Assembly (NCBI GenBank): GCA_002409145.1
Contig: DHUL01000087.1
Location: 1 to 10,282, forward strand
Source: Bacteroidales bacterium UBA5235
GTDB lineage: Bacteria > Bacteroidota > Bacteroidia > Bacteroidales > VadinHA17
Length of the DNA: 10,282 nt
Direction: 5' to 3'
Position 1 is the first letter of the stretch. The number at the start of each line of letters is the position of its first letter. A program made the translations under genes and the position numbers. Under the pieces are notes generated by a model. The model did no database searches, had not been told where the DNA came from, and saw nothing but the letters and a program-made list of their open reading frames with translations. Positions 1-7,073 of this stretch are shown here, piece by piece.

Positions 1-12
1 ATTGGCACCTTC

Positions 13-86
<74 letters not shown>

Positions 87-152
87 CTGTAATTCTTTAT
101 GCCCTACGGGCAACTATTGTCAACACTACTGCCTACTGCCTACTTCTCTCAG

Positions 153-224
153 AGCCTCCCATGGGAGTTGAACCCACGACCTGCTCATTACGAGTGAGCT
201 GCTCTACCACTGAGCTAAGGAGGC
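153..224 (-). tRNA. tRNA-Thr (anticodon CGT)
   Basis: On the minus strand this is a complete cloverleaf. The acceptor stem is GCCTCCT/GGGAGGC, the D arm GCTC...GAGC, the anticodon stem GCTCA/TGAGC with loop CTCGTAA (anticodon CGT, reading ACG), and the T arm GTGGG/CCCAT with loop TTCAACT. The discriminator is T (position 153), and no CCA follows. It is the first gene after the promoter and RNA-like element at 236-353: the T run of that element ends only 11 nt before the tRNA 5' end. The tRNA is therefore either transcribed by readthrough of that terminator-like structure or processed out of one longer transcript with it. I see no separate promoter for it. Confidence 0.96.
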
Positions 225-235
225 ATACATACAAT

Positions 236-252
236 AAAAAAAGCAGGGCGCT
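236..252 (-). terminator. Terminator-like 3' arm and T run before tRNA-Thr
   Basis: This is the second arm, AGCGCCCTGC (252-243), of a perfect 10-bp inverted repeat, followed by TTTTTTT on the minus strand. The first arm lies at 319-310, so the loop is 57 nt, much longer than in a usual intrinsic terminator. It would end the candidate small RNA, or partly attenuate transcription into tRNA-Thr, which begins 11 nt later. Confidence 0.5.
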
Positions 253-320
253 TAAGAAATAAGTGTGGAATAATTATGTCTCGCTGCATTTCCTCGTGCT
301 TGAGGGAATAGCGCCCTGCC
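236..320 (-). ncRNA. Candidate small structured RNA with paired ends
   Basis: The predicted minus-strand transcript begins a few bases after an exact -7 element (325-332). Its first ten bases after the start region, GCAGGGCGCT (319-310), are perfectly complementary to AGCGCCCTGC (252-243). The second arm is followed directly by seven T residues (242-236), as in a rho-independent terminator. Inside the closing stem is a smaller hairpin, TTC-c-CTC / GAGGAA with loop AAGCAC, and an A/T-rich segment. The layout of promoter, paired 5' and 3' ends and T run suggests a discrete RNA of about 85 nt. I do not recognise its family; it does not show the SRP RNA core motif. The alternative is a leader or attenuator of the tRNA-Thr/tRNA-Gly transcript, or a long-loop terminator for fabG. 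Confidence 0.5.
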
Positions 321-324
321 GGTG

Positions 325-353
325 CAAATATAATAAATTAATCAATTTCCAAA
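325..353 (-). promoter_or_regulatory. Bacteroidota-type promoter (TTTG-N17-TATATTTG)
   Basis: Minus strand: TTTG at 353-350, a 17-nt A/T-rich spacer, and TATATTTG at 332-325, an exact match to the Bacteroidota -7 consensus TAnnTTTG. It is the only one of the four exact -7 elements in the window that also has a clear -33 box at suitable spacing. Transcription should start near 317-321, right at the first arm of the inverted repeat of the candidate RNA. It begins within about 10 nt of the fabG stop codon, so it serves the downstream RNA and tRNA genes, not fabG. Confidence 0.65.
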
Positions 354-359
354 CCTTTT

Positions 360-1109
360 TTACACCGCCATCCCGCCACAGACATGAATTGTCTGACCGG
401 TAACATAAGAGGAGAGGTCAGAGGCAAGAAACAACGCCACATTGGCCACATCTTCAGGCAGTCCGCCACGCCTGCAGCGGAATCTTCGATATCCAGTCGC
501 TCTTCACATCCTCCGGAAGTTTGCTTGTCATCTCTGTCAGTATAAATCCGGGGGCAATGGCATTGCACCTCACATTGCGTGAGCCAAGCTCCTTGGCCAC
601 ACTCTTTGTGAACCCGATGATGCCTGCCTTTGATGCAGAATAGTTTGCCTGACCGGCATTGCCGTTCACGCCCACCACCGAGCTCATATTGACGATCGAT
701 CCGCATCTTCTGTTTCATCATCGGCCTGATGGCTGCTTTGGTGAGGTTAAAGACCGATTTCAGATTCACAGTCATGTACTTGGTCCCACTGCTCCTCGGT
801 CATCCTCATCAGAAGGGTATCACGGGTGATTCCTGCATTATTGACGAGAATGTCAACAGTGCCGAAGTCCTTCACTATCTCATCAATTACATTTTCAGCA
901 TCAGCGAAGACCGAAGCGTCGGAAACATATCCCTTTGCCTTCACTCCCAGCGCAGCTATCTCCCTGACTGCTTCTGCAAATTCTTCGTTATCCACGATGT
1001 TTGTAATTGCAATATTGGCGCCTTCGGCAGCGAACCGCAATGCAATCCCCTTGCCTATGCCCCGTGATCCACCTGTGATCACTGCTGTTTTTCCTTCGAG
1101 TAATCTCAT
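360..1109 (-). pseudogene. fabG: 3-oxoacyl-[ACP] reductase FabG, three frameshifts
   Basis: This is a short-chain dehydrogenase of the FabG type, which reduces 3-oxoacyl-ACP with NADPH in fatty-acid elongation in the cytoplasm. The start at 1109 gives MRLLEGKTAVITGGSRGIG with the nucleotide-binding TGGSRGIG (residues 12-19) and NNAG (90-93). The reading frame then breaks near 776-777 after DQV, near 704-708 after MMKQK, and at the CC of 471-472 after IPLQ. Each break fits one extra base. Removing all three restores a 248-residue protein with the catalytic serine (VNMSS), YSASK, the NAIAPGF segment and the C-terminus VTGQTIHVCGGMAV. Everything between the breaks is well conserved. This is therefore either a very recent pseudogene or base-calling error. 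FabG is normally essential, so a second functional copy, or an error here, is expected. A promoter-like -7 element lies just upstream. Confidence 0.85.
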
Positions 1110-1128
1110 TTCTGAAAAATTTTGGGCA

Positions 1129-1136
1129 CAAATATA
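1129..1136 (-). promoter_or_regulatory. -7 promoter element of fabG
   Basis: TATATTTG on the minus strand is an exact match to TAnnTTTG. It lies in the 32-nt gap between sucD and fabG, with a predicted start about 10-15 nt before the fabG ATG. No good TTTG -33 box is visible at the usual spacing; the nearest is a weak TTCTG. It suggests fabG can be transcribed independently of sucD. Confidence 0.45.
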
Positions 1137-1141
1137 AGAAT

Positions 1142-2014
1142 TTATTTACGCAGAACCCGCGCCACAGTCGATCCTATGTCGGCAGGCGATTTCACTACAT
1201 ATATGCCACATTCGGCCATGATCTTCATCTTGGCATCTGCAGTGTCATTGGCTCCGCCGATGATGGCGCCGGCATGCCCCATACGCCTCCCCTTCGGAGC
1301 AGTCTGTCCTGCAATGAATCCTATTACGGGCTTGGTGCCGTGATCCTTTACCCAGTAAGACACATCAGCCTCCATTACCCCGCCAATCTCTCCGATAAGC
1401 ACCACTGCATCCGTCCCGTCATCATTCATCATAAGGCTGAGAATGTCAAGCGACGTGGAGCCAATCACCGGGTCACCGCCGATGCCAACACATGTCGATT
1501 GTCCCAGGCCAAGTTTGGTCAGCTGGTCAACAGCTTCATAGGTAAGCGTTCCCGAGCGGGAGATAACACCTATCCTCCCCTTCATGTGTATGAACCCGGG
1601 CATGATCCCGACCTTTGCCTCTCCGGGCGTGATAACCCCCGGGCAGTTCGGCCCGATTAGCCTTGTGTCATAATCCTGCATCAGCTTCTTCACCCTTACC
1701 ATATCAGCTACAGGGATTCCCTCGGTGATGGCTACGATAAGCCTGATGCCGGCTTCAGCAGCCTCGATGATTGAGTCAGATGCAAAAGCCGGCGGAACAA
1801 AGATCACCGAAGTATCTGCCCCCGTGGCCTTTACAGCTTCCCTGACTGTATTGAAGACCGGAAGGTTGAGATGTGTCTGGCCACCCTTACCGGGGGTTAC
1901 ACCACCCACCACCTTTGTTCCGTATTCAAGCATCTGACCAGCGTGGAAGGTCCCTTCTCCACCGGTGAATCCCTGGACGATCACTCTCGACTCCGAGTTA
2001 AGCAAAATGCTCAT
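1142..2014 (-). CDS. sucD: Succinyl-CoA synthetase (ligase) alpha subunit
   Basis: This is the alpha subunit of succinate-CoA ligase of the citric-acid cycle, which interconverts succinyl-CoA and succinate with phosphorylation of ADP or GDP. It works as a cytoplasmic complex with the beta subunit SucC. The 290-residue protein has the family's normal length. The N-terminal CoA-binding fold carries GFTGGEGTFHAGQ (15-27), then GGVTPGKGG (37-45) and GPNCPGVITPGE (121-132). The phosphorylated active-site histidine is His247 in GRRMGHAGAIIGG, which is intact. The reading frame is unbroken, unlike the neighbouring fabG. SucC is not in the window: the upstream neighbour is a divergent regulator gene, so the two subunits are not adjacent on this side. 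The start ATG is preceded by an A-rich stretch and not a strong Shine-Dalgarno site, and a -7 element lies 31 nt upstream. Confidence 0.97.
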   Translation of the reverse strand: MSILLNSESRVIVQGFTGGEGTFHAGQMLEYGTKVVGGVTPGKGGQTHLNLPVFNTVREAVKATGADTSVIFVPPAFASDSIIEAAEAGIRLIVAITEGIPVADMVRVKKLMQDYDTRLIGPNCPGVITPGEAKVGIMPGFIHMKGRIGVISRSGTLTYEAVDQLTKLGLGQSTCVGIGGDPVIGSTSLDILSLMMNDDGTDAVVLIGEIGGVMEADVSYWVKDHGTKPVIGFIAGQTAPKGRRMGHAGAIIGGANDTADAKMKIMAECGIYVVKSPADIGSTVARVLRK

Positions 2015-2045
2015 GATGCGTTCTTCTTTTATGTACGCGATATAC

Positions 2046-2053
2046 CAAATGTA
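2046..2053 (-). promoter_or_regulatory. -7 promoter element of sucD
   Basis: TACATTTG on the minus strand is an exact TAnnTTTG match within the 88-nt divergent region between sucD and the AraC-type regulator. It predicts an mRNA start near 2039 and a leader of about 25 nt. No clear -33 TTTG is seen. On the plus strand of the same gap, TAATTTAG (2077-2084) matches the consensus except at one position and could serve the regulator gene, but that is weak. Confidence 0.5.
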
Positions 2054-2102
2054 AGGTATTTTTTCATCCTTATTACTAATTTAGCTGAATATTCCGGTAA
2101 GC

Positions 2103-3233
2103 ATGAACTTCATTGAACCTGTACTCTATATCGGCATTTCCCAGTCCTTTTTCGCAGGTCTGCTGATTGCTACCAGGAAGCCATCCACCAAGGCTGACAG
2201 GATCATGACAGCATGGGTCTTCCTCTTCTGCATCGAGATGATCTTTGCCCTTATCAACAGGACCGTACTTGACATGTACTCATTCCCGTTCATCGCCTTT
2301 ACATACGGGCCTCTGCTCTATCTTTATGTGAGGCACATGATCAGGCCCTCGATGACTTTTTCACCCTGGAATTCACTACATTTCATTCCGTTCCTTATCT
2401 TCTTCACCGTCTCGGTTGTCTTTCGCGAAGAGCCCATATTCGATGACCTCAGCGGCTTCTTCGTACGAGACAGGTTCATCCCGCTGAGAATAGTCTACGG
2501 CATCTGTTTCTTTCTGTCGGTTACCGTTTACAGCGTGCTCTCATTCCTTGAGATACGCAACCATCAGACGCGACTGCATGACCTGATTTCCTATACCTCG
2601 GCCAAGCTCACACTCAACTGGTTGAAAATACTGTCCATAACATTCTATACCGGCTATGTCATTGTCTTTATCCTGGGAGGAATAAAAATCTTTGCCGGAT
2701 TACTTCCTTTTGACCCGTACATACTTACTTTCTTTTTCATCGCCTTTTTCTCCTTTGCCTATAGCTTTTATGCCATCCGGCAGCCCGAAATGCTTGAATA
2801 CCCTTCCGTCAAGAATGAGGAAAACGGCAGCATCCCTGCCGACAGTGCCGGAAGATATGCCAGAAGCGGATTGCGGGAAGATCAGGCCAAAGAATACCTG
2901 ACCAGACTTATCAACTTTATGGATCAGGAAAAACCCTACCTCAACGGTGATCTTACAATCGCCGATCTTTCACTGAGGACAGGTATCCCCAAACACTATA
3001 TCACAGAGGTGCTGAATGAGAAATATGGTCGCAACTTTTTTTCATTCATCAATGAATACAGGGTCAGAGAGGTAATTAACCGGATGAATGACCCGAAATA
3101 CCAGCATTATACCATTCTCGCCATCGCCTTTGATGCGGGATTTAACTCAAAATCAACCTTCAACAGCTTCTTCAAGGCTTATACAGGTAAAACCCCCAGC
3201 GTCTTCCGCCAGGTAGTTTCGAAGACCGGTTGA
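2103..3233 (+). CDS. Membrane-anchored AraC-family transcriptional regulator
   Basis: A 376-residue regulator of a type common in Bacteroidota. The N-terminal half has about seven hydrophobic helices, near residues 5-23, 36-53, 60-78, 91-107, 128-148, 173-195 and 205-224. An acidic and polar linker follows (about 230-260). The C-terminal AraC/XylS DNA-binding domain covers about 263-374. Within it, LTIADLSLRTGIPKHYITEVLN (first helix-turn-helix, 284-305) and ILAIAFDAGFNSKSTFNSFFKAYTG (second, 338-362) are typical of the family. The membrane half may sense a membrane-soluble or envelope signal; no known ligand-binding motif is visible. It is divergent from sucD and lies 110 nt upstream of the barrel-RND-LolA genes on the same strand, which makes it a likely local regulator of them. 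That role is inferred from position only. Confidence 0.9.
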   Translation: MNFIEPVLYIGISQSFFAGLLIATRKPSTKADRIMTAWVFLFCIEMIFALINRTVLDMYSFPFIAFTYGPLLYLYVRHMIRPSMTFSPWNSLHFIPFLIFFTVSVVFREEPIFDDLSGFFVRDRFIPLRIVYGICFFLSVTVYSVLSFLEIRNHQTRLHDLISYTSAKLTLNWLKILSITFYTGYVIVFILGGIKIFAGLLPFDPYILTFFFIAFFSFAYSFYAIRQPEMLEYPSVKNEENGSIPADSAGRYARSGLREDQAKEYLTRLINFMDQEKPYLNGDLTIADLSLRTGIPKHYITEVLNEKYGRNFFSFINEYRVREVINRMNDPKYQHYTILAIAFDAGFNSKSTFNSFFKAYTGKTPSVFRQVVSKTG

Positions 3234-3238
3234 AAGTA

Positions 3239-3254
3239 TGAGCCAAATGGCTCA
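3239..3254. repeat. Perfect 6-bp inverted repeat, 4-nt spacer
   Basis: TGAGCCAAATGGCTCA begins 5 nt after the regulator's stop codon. Its arms TGAGCC/GGCTCA are perfectly complementary around AAAT. No T run follows on either strand, so it is a poor intrinsic terminator. It may be an operator-like palindrome or simply a weak hairpin at the end of the regulator mRNA. The rest of the 110-nt gap (3255-3343) has no exact -7 element; CACCTTTG at 3321-3328 differs from TAnnTTTG at one base. Confidence 0.4.
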
Positions 3255-3343
3255 CACCACAAGATCGTCCTTAAAAGGTCCGTTCCGTCAGGGCTGGACG
3301 ACCGGCATTGCTTTACTGGTCACCTTTGTCATAAAAACAGTTT

Positions 3344-4690
3344 ATGAGACGGTCTTCTGTTACACTCATGTTGTTTGTCTGCCTGACCATTTATCTGACA
3401 GCACAGGAAAGAAATTTTACTGTCGGTGGTTTTGTCAGGGGAGGCACATTTTTCAGCACCGGTGATTACAAGCATGACATCAATGCTGCCTTCGGCGATG
3501 CGGCTCTTACCCTGACTGCAACAGACAACCTCAGCTTCAAGGGTTTTGGTGACCTGCGCCTGCGGACAGGGCAGCAATTCGGGGAGAATATCAACTCCTT
3601 AACCCTGCGAGAAGCATGGGGTATGTACTACAACAATTTCATGAGTATCAGTGCCGGGAAGAAGATCATTAAATGGGGCAAAACCGACATGTTCACACCC
3701 ATGTCAAGATTCAATCCGATGGATTTTACCTTCCGGACACCAGATTTCGAAGATACCGAACTTGGTAATCTCCTTGGCGAACTGACACTCACCCCGGCTC
3801 CGTTCTTCCGGCTATCTGTTGTAGCAGCACCTTTCTGGAATCCATCTGTCCTTATTATCAAGCCAATAACACTGCCTCCGTCAATGGTGGTGTCCCTGCC
3901 TGAGGGCATCAGGTCCGGAAACGGTTACTATTCATGGGGTGCAAGGGGTGAGTTCACATTCAGGGCATTTGATGCCGGCCTGCAGTATTATCACGGTCCC
4001 GACCTGATGCCGGGACTGACCCTTATCAATGCCGATTACACCAATCCTGCCCAGCCTGCCATATCAGTTGAAGGGGTCCCCTATATCATCAGCAATGCCG
4101 GGTTTGACTTTGAGACAACAGTTACTCCCTTTGTTCTGAGAGGAGCTGCCGCCCTTACAACACCGGCGGAAGAGAAGGAAGGCAATGAGGAGGTACCCTT
4201 CAGGCAGTTCGAATGGGTAGCGGGCCTGGACTGGACTCCTGGTGCTGTGAGGGTGACCGCTGAATACTCAGGGAAAAAGGTCCTCAATTTTTACGAGTCT
4301 CCCTATGCCCCTATCCTTGGCACAGAGCCCGACATGCAACAGTTGATGGAGCTCTTCAATACCCCCGGATTTGATCCTGTTGAGTTTACCAGGCTTCAGG
4401 TCGAGGCATTCAACAGGCTGTATAACAATCAGCTGCACGAATATTATCACTTTGCAGGATTGAGAATGGAGGCAGACCTGTTCTATGGAAGACTGGTCCC
4501 ATCCCTGACAACGGTTTACAACTTTACCTCCCGTGACCTGACAGTGCACCCGGCACTGAGATACAAACCCTCCGACGGAGTGACACTTAGCACCGGTTAT
4601 GAATATTACCATGGTAAGCAAGGGGGCATGTACGACATCATTGATGACTTTATGAATGCTCTTTACTTCTCACTCAGGATAGATTTTTAA
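3344..4690 (+). CDS. Outer-membrane beta-barrel protein (DUF1302-like)
   Basis: A 448-residue predicted outer-membrane protein. The start at 3344 gives a clear signal peptide: two arginines, a hydrophobic core, and probable cleavage near residue 20-21 (YLTAQ|E). The mature protein is rich in alternating hydrophobic strands and aromatic pairs and ends in YFSLRIDF, with a terminal phenylalanine like a barrel-insertion signal. The segment ISAGKKIIKWGKTD...SRFNPMD (about 102-127) resembles the conserved GRQVVxWGE...NPVD region of DUF1302-type proteins, whose genes often sit beside RND and LolA-like genes. Residues about 328-365 look alpha-helical, unlike the rest, and could form a plug or long surface loop. 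The RND gene follows after 4 nt, so the two are surely co-transcribed. The exact family is a judgement from motif and context; substrate unknown. Confidence 0.8.
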   Translation: MRRSSVTLMLFVCLTIYLTAQERNFTVGGFVRGGTFFSTGDYKHDINAAFGDAALTLTATDNLSFKGFGDLRLRTGQQFGENINSLTLREAWGMYYNNFMSISAGKKIIKWGKTDMFTPMSRFNPMDFTFRTPDFEDTELGNLLGELTLTPAPFFRLSVVAAPFWNPSVLIIKPITLPPSMVVSLPEGIRSGNGYYSWGARGEFTFRAFDAGLQYYHGPDLMPGLTLINADYTNPAQPAISVEGVPYIISNAGFDFETTVTPFVLRGAAALTTPAEEKEGNEEVPFRQFEWVAGLDWTPGAVRVTAEYSGKKVLNFYESPYAPILGTEPDMQQLMELFNTPGFDPVEFTRLQVEAFNRLYNNQLHEYYHFAGLRMEADLFYGRLVPSLTTVYNFTSRDLTVHPALRYKPSDGVTLSTGYEYYHGKQGGMYDIIDDFMNALYFSLRIDF

Positions 4691-4694
4691 GGCA

Positions 4695-7073
4695 ATGACA
4701 GATTTCATAATCAGATACAGATGGGCAATAATAGCAGTATCGGTTGCCCTGGCAGTCGGGCTGGGCCTGCTGATTCCGTCTTCAGAGACTGATCCTGACA
4801 TCAGGAACTACATCCCGCGGAATATGGATTCAAGGGTTACCAACGACTCCATAGAGCAGGAGTTTGGTGTTCAGGATATGATAATGGTGCTCTTCACCGA
4901 CACCACCGTTCTTAAACCGGGTGACCTCAGACAGGTCAGGGAGATTGACAGGGCATTTTCGAGAATGGAGGGGATCGGGACGGTCAACTCTGTCTATACC
5001 GCCCGGAAAATTGAAGGCAAAGACGGGATGATGGTGGTTGATCCGCTTATTGAAAGGATACCGGAAACGGCAGAAGGCTTTGAAGCCCTGAGGCTGGACA
5101 TACTGGCCAACACCTTTGCCCGCGATGTGGTTGTCTCATCGGATATGACCGCTGCAGCTATCACCGGAACCGTCAACTCAGATGTGCCTGAATATGAGAC
5201 CCTGGGCAAGGTTGATTCCATCATTGCGGCAAGTCAGGGAGATGCCCGGATACTGACGGGAGGACTGCCATATATAAGAAAATACATTACATCTGATGTA
5301 AACCACGATGCATTGCTGCTCATACCCCTGGCACTCATTATTATGCTGACAGTCCTGAAACTGTCACTGGGAGACTGGAGAAGCGTTTTTATTCCCTTTA
5401 CGGTCGTAGTACTCTCTACCGTTGTTACAATGGGCCTAATACCCCTCTTTGGCTGGAAGTTCTCAATCATCATGTGCCTTGCTCCCATCATTCTGATTTC
5501 GGTAGCCAATAATTACGGCATCTATCTCGTCTCCAGGCACCAGGAACTAAGCAGGGCAGACATGCCTCTCACGGGAAGGGAAACCCTAAGGTCTATTACC
5601 GGTTCGCTGAATATGCCTATCCTGTTCAGCGGAATGACGACTATTGCCGGATTGCTTGGCCTGCTGACCCATTCAATAATCCCGGCCAGGCAGGTTGGCA
5701 TCCTGGCAGCCACAGGCGTAACACTGGCGCTGGCAATGAGCCTGCTGCTGGTACCTGTACTGATATATTTACAGCACACCCCGGGCAGGAAACCCAGGCA
5801 GCCACGGTCAGACCGGAATGATCTTATCAACCGGGCACTGGCATGGATCTCTTCACTGGTCATCAGGCGTCCGGGCAGAGTGCTCCTGGTGTCATTCGGT
5901 CTGACTCTCCTCATGGGCACAGGTGTAATCTTCCTGAAGATTGATACTAACCAGGAGAATTTCTTCCCGCGAAAACATCCGGTAAGAGAGGCCGCCCGGA
6001 TTATCAACTCGAAGTTTGGCGGATCACAAACCATATCGGTGATGATCAGCGGTGACATCAAGGATCCGGTTTTGATGCAGAAGATTGATGATCTCACCCG
6101 TCATCTGAAAGAATCAGAAGGTGTCGGCAGTGTCTTCTCCATATCCGATGTTGTGAGGGAGATGAGCAAGGCAATATATGAACCCGCAGAGGAGGGATAT
6201 GACAGGATACCCGAATCCGGTGACGCCATCGCACAGATGTTCGAGCTTTACAACATGAGCGGAAATCCCGATGATTTCAAGCAGCTGATGAACTTCGGGA
6301 ACACAAAGGCCCACCTGCTGGTCCGGCTATCAAATCCCGAAAACAAACTGGTCAGGCATCTCAGGGATGACATCAAAAGCTTTACTGCAGATTTCCCCGC
6401 CAGGGTGACTATCGGAGGATATGCCTTCATAATGAATGATTTTGCACAGAAGATCATTAACGGGCAGGTTTCCTCACTTATTTTTGCCCTGATGACAGTA
6501 CTGATCCTGCTGGCAATCATCTTCCGGTCGTTTAAAGGCGGACTGACAGGGTCAATTCCGCTTGCAGCATCAATAATGATACAGTTTGGTGCCATGGGAA
6601 TCACTGGTGTAGCCATTGATGCCGCCACAGCGCTGCTCTCCTCGATAATGATCGGCGTAGGAGTCGACTTCACCATACAGTTCCTGTGGAGGTACAAGAT
6701 TGAGTTGCAGAAAGGACTAAAGCACTCTGAGGCGATTACCGCCACCTACAGGACCACCGGACGCAGCATCGTTATCAACGGGCTGACCGTGATGGCCGGT
6801 TTCTCGGCCACCTTCCTCTCCGGATTCCTTTCAATAAGATTCTTCGGATACCTGACATTGCTTGCAATAGGCTCCTGTCTCCTTTACGCCATCATAGTGA
6901 TACCGGCATTCATGCTCTGGTTCAAGCCTTCATTCATAGAAGCAACGCAGAAAACAAACAATAAAAACCAGCACAAATATGAAAAAGATGTTATTCCTAT
7001 TGTCAGCAGTATCGGTTCTGTCACTGCAGGCCACACTGGCACAGCAGTCAGATCCCGTGCAACTGATGGATAA
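4695..7073 (+). CDS. RND/MMPL-family inner-membrane transporter
   Basis: A 792-residue RND-superfamily protein with the two-fold repeated layout of this family. TM1 lies near 10-28, followed by a large periplasmic domain (about 35-200) and a helix bundle (about 204-360). TM7 lies near 395-415, followed by a second periplasmic domain (about 417-590) and a second bundle (about 592-743). Size and domain order fit the MMPL/HpnN-like group of lipid exporters better than drug-efflux AcrB proteins, which are about 1,030 residues. TM10 has GVGVDFTIQF (D658), matching the proton-relay position of MMPL proteins. The equivalent TM4 segment reads ANNYGIYLVSR, with N272/N273 where an aspartate is usual. 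The last ~40 residues are polar and unlike a transporter tail, and they overlap the next gene by 95 nt. Translation is probably coupled to the upstream barrel gene (4-nt gap). Cargo unknown. Confidence 0.9.
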   Translation: MTDFIIRYRWAIIAVSVALAVGLGLLIPSSETDPDIRNYIPRNMDSRVTNDSIEQEFGVQDMIMVLFTDTTVLKPGDLRQVREIDRAFSRMEGIGTVNSVYTARKIEGKDGMMVVDPLIERIPETAEGFEALRLDILANTFARDVVVSSDMTAAAITGTVNSDVPEYETLGKVDSIIAASQGDARILTGGLPYIRKYITSDVNHDALLLIPLALIIMLTVLKLSLGDWRSVFIPFTVVVLSTVVTMGLIPLFGWKFSIIMCLAPIILISVANNYGIYLVSRHQELSRADMPLTGRETLRSITGSLNMPILFSGMTTIAGLLGLLTHSIIPARQVGILAATGVTLALAMSLLLVPVLIYLQHTPGRKPRQPRSDRNDLINRALAWISSLVIRRPGRVLLVSFGLTLLMGTGVIFLKIDTNQENFFPRKHPVREAARIINSKFGGSQTISVMISGDIKDPVLMQKIDDLTRHLKESEGVGSVFSISDVVREMSKAIYEPAEEGYDRIPESGDAIAQMFELYNMSGNPDDFKQLMNFGNTKAHLLVRLSNPENKLVRHLRDDIKSFTADFPARVTIGGYAFIMNDFAQKIINGQVSSLIFALMTVLILLAIIFRSFKGGLTGSIPLAASIMIQFGAMGITGVAIDAATALLSSIMIGVGVDFTIQFLWRYKIELQKGLKHSEAITATYRTTGRSIVINGLTVMAGFSATFLSGFLSIRFFGYLTLLAIGSCLLYAIIVIPAFMLWFKPSFIEATQKTNNKNQHKYEKDVIPIVSSIGSVTAGHTGTAVRSRATDG

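Noticed and set aside
129..144. Short tandem repeat ACTGCCT in the spacer between the two tRNAs
   Set aside because: It has only about two copies and no further structure, so it is too short to call a repeat element or attachment site.
225..295. A small reading frame on the minus strand inside the candidate RNA (ATG at 280-278, reading MQRDIIIPHLF...)
   Set aside because: It runs through the terminator-like arm and into tRNA-Thr, its GAGG is too close to the ATG for a normal start, and it has no recognisable composition. The RNA structure explains the region better.
729..1137. Plus-strand open frames opposite fabG
   Set aside because: They are antisense to clearly conserved FabG coding sequence and have no family features.
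3238..3465. A 75-residue plus-strand frame starting just after the regulator
   Set aside because: It overlaps the signal peptide and first strands of the barrel protein in another frame, and the barrel protein has clear family features and a C-terminal barrel signal.
5522..6745. Long minus-strand open frames opposite the RND gene (191 and 165 residues)
   Set aside because: They are antisense shadows: the plus frame has the full RND domain order. No start context or homologous motif supports them.
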